A stretch of DNA of 64,000 nt. It comes from Chitinophaga sp. CF118. Its GTDB lineage: Bacteria; Bacteroidota; Bacteroidia; Chitinophagales; Chitinophagaceae. Positions within the stretch are counted from its first letter, which is position 1; every line of letters begins with the position of its first letter. The notes beneath the pieces are model-generated. The model was given only the letters and a program-made list of their open reading frames with translations. It had not been told where the DNA came from and did not search any database. A program made the translations under genes and the position numbers. This document shows positions 63,402-64,000 of this stretch, piece after piece. The stretch lies in contig NZ_FOMK01000006.1 in the NCBI RefSeq assembly GCF_900112615.1, forward strand, positions 186,001 through 250,000. The letters are read 5' to 3'.

Positions 63402-64000
63402 ATGCCAATGCAAGGATCTGCTGTTAATTACATCGCGCATTTGAATGCTTTTGCTCAGCATTCAAGGCATAACAAATACCTGCATGCGAATCATGTAAGT
63501 CTTTACTGGGCTTTATTCCATACCTGGAATCAGTATCACTTTCAGGATAGGTTCCCTATTAGCCGGGAAGCGGTAAAAAAGATGTGCCATATTGGTTCTA
63601 ACAAGACCTATTCGCGTTGCCTGAAGGAGCTGCACAATTGCGGATTGATCACCTATTATCCAACTCCTGATATGTTCATGCCGAGTAAAGTCAGCATTAC
63701 CCACCTGAATTCAGATGGTACATTACTGATGTATGAGCAGGAAGACCGTAGTCATTTTGCTACCGGTAATTTGAAGGACGATAGTAAAAGTGACACCGTA
63801 AAGTTGAATGACGATAGTAAAAATGCCCCCGTAAAGTTAAACGACGGTAGTAAAAGTGACACCGTAGAGTTAAGCGACGGTAGTAAAAGCGAACACGTTC
63901 CGTGTAGCACTTTTACTACCGTACCGGGGGGCAAAAATGCTACACTACCGGGGTCAAAAATGATACACTTTATTAAACAAAATATAAACAATGTTAAACG
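63402..64000 (+). CDS. Winged-helix-like protein with internal repeats, 3'-truncated by window edge
   Basis: The frame opens at ATG 63402 and runs past the right edge without a stop, so it is a partial gene. The N-terminal ~100 residues (HNKYLHANHVSLYWALFHTWNQ, then GSNKTYSRCLKELHNCGLI) form an apparent winged-helix of a type seen in replication or transcription proteins of Bacteroidota elements. From residue ~126 the chain is four copies of an 11-residue unit (D-D/G-S-K-x5), encoded by a 33-bp tandem repeat. It may belong to a mobile or plasmid-like element; I do not recognise a named family. Confidence 0.65.
   Translation, partial: MPMQGSAVNYIAHLNAFAQHSRHNKYLHANHVSLYWALFHTWNQYHFQDRFPISREAVKKMCHIGSNKTYSRCLKELHNCGLITYYPTPDMFMPSKVSITHLNSDGTLLMYEQEDRSHFATGNLKDDSKSDTVKLNDDSKNAPVKLNDGSKSDTVELSDGSKSEHVPCSTFTTVPGGKNATLPGSKMIHFIKQNINNVK
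63777..63908 (+). repeat. Four 33-bp tandem repeats within the right-edge gene
   Basis: Units at 63777-63809, 63810-63842, 63843-63875 and 63876-63908, each beginning GACG(A/G)TAGTAAAA and keeping the reading frame (11 codons). Divergence rises in the last unit. The repeated array in a replication-type protein gene recalls iterons, but it may simply be a protein repeat. Confidence 0.8.
63877..63922. repeat. Long hairpin at the end of the 33-bp repeat array
   Basis: ACGGTAGTAAAAG (63877-63889) pairs perfectly with CTTTTACTACCGT (63910-63922); inside it ACACG pairs with CGTGT around a 3-nt loop. An 18-bp two-part stem inside a coding frame is unlikely by chance and is a possible cruciform or binding site. 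Confidence 0.65.

Noticed and set aside
1..64000. CRISPR arrays, tRNA, rRNA or complete insertion sequences
   Set aside because: None seen: no regularly spaced short repeats other than the 33-bp in-gene array, no cloverleaf with CCA-type acceptor and no transposase with terminal inverted repeats (Rpn is a nuclease relative, not an IS).

Overview
The window looks like chromosomal DNA of a Bacteroidota bacterium, most likely a Chitinophaga or close Chitinophagaceae relative. Pointers to this are two SusC/SusD pairs with STN signalling domains, two ECF sigma/FecR pairs, a type IX secretion C-terminal domain remnant, FAD- and YceI-type genes with A-rich leaders, weak Shine-Dalgarno signals and modest GC. 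The lineage is inferred from gene content only; there is no rRNA or tRNA gene in the window.

Layout. 0-4 kb: the distal end of a polysaccharide lyase locus (DUF4466-like protein, alginate-lyase-fold enzyme, heparinase II/III-like enzyme). 4-12 kb: housekeeping and small genes (amine oxidase, DinB protein, glucokinase, PEBP protein, HExxH membrane protein, TPR protein) plus an Rpn nuclease gene with a tandemly duplicated C-terminal module. 12-20 kb: AdhP alcohol dehydrogenase, a YceI / outer-membrane barrel / YceI-like group, a glycogen-debranching-type enzyme and a GH5 glycosidase with a C-terminal carbohydrate-binding region. 20-31 kb: an AT-rich SusCD locus with a thioredoxin-fold lipoprotein, a Ser/Thr-rich secreted peptide, an S9 peptidase and a second thioredoxin protein, followed by an AraC-type regulator. 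31.9-34 kb: ECF sigma, FecR and a stand-alone STN lipoprotein.

34-43 kb: a seven-gene operon encoding a complete reductive pyrimidine route, namely an NCS1 permease, PreT/PreA, dihydropyrimidinase, beta-ureidopropionase, a beta-alanine transaminase and a malonate-semialdehyde dehydrogenase. 44-53 kb: a second SusCD locus with divergent sigma/FecR genes, facing a three-gene operon of a LanKC-like lyase-kinase that lacks a cyclase domain, a MauE-type redox membrane protein and a small secreted two-cysteine peptide. This is the best candidate for an undescribed system. The parallel with the 20-31 kb locus (the same SusC subfamily, a small cysteine peptide and redox proteins) suggests a shared theme of making, maturing or importing peptides.

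53-60 kb: a mosaic accessory stretch with an AAA-like/PD-(D/E)XK ATPase, a frameshifted mrr N-terminus, a DUF3805-like protein, a putative HExxxH effector overlapping a TonB-C-like gene, and a broken YfiT-like gene abutting a reductase. 61-63 kb: an APC permease and a cupin. The right edge enters a gene with four 33-bp internal repeats and a long hairpin, preceded by a perfect palindrome, which suggests the start of a mobile or replicon-like element. Residue numbers were counted by eye and family names come from recognised motifs, not searches.
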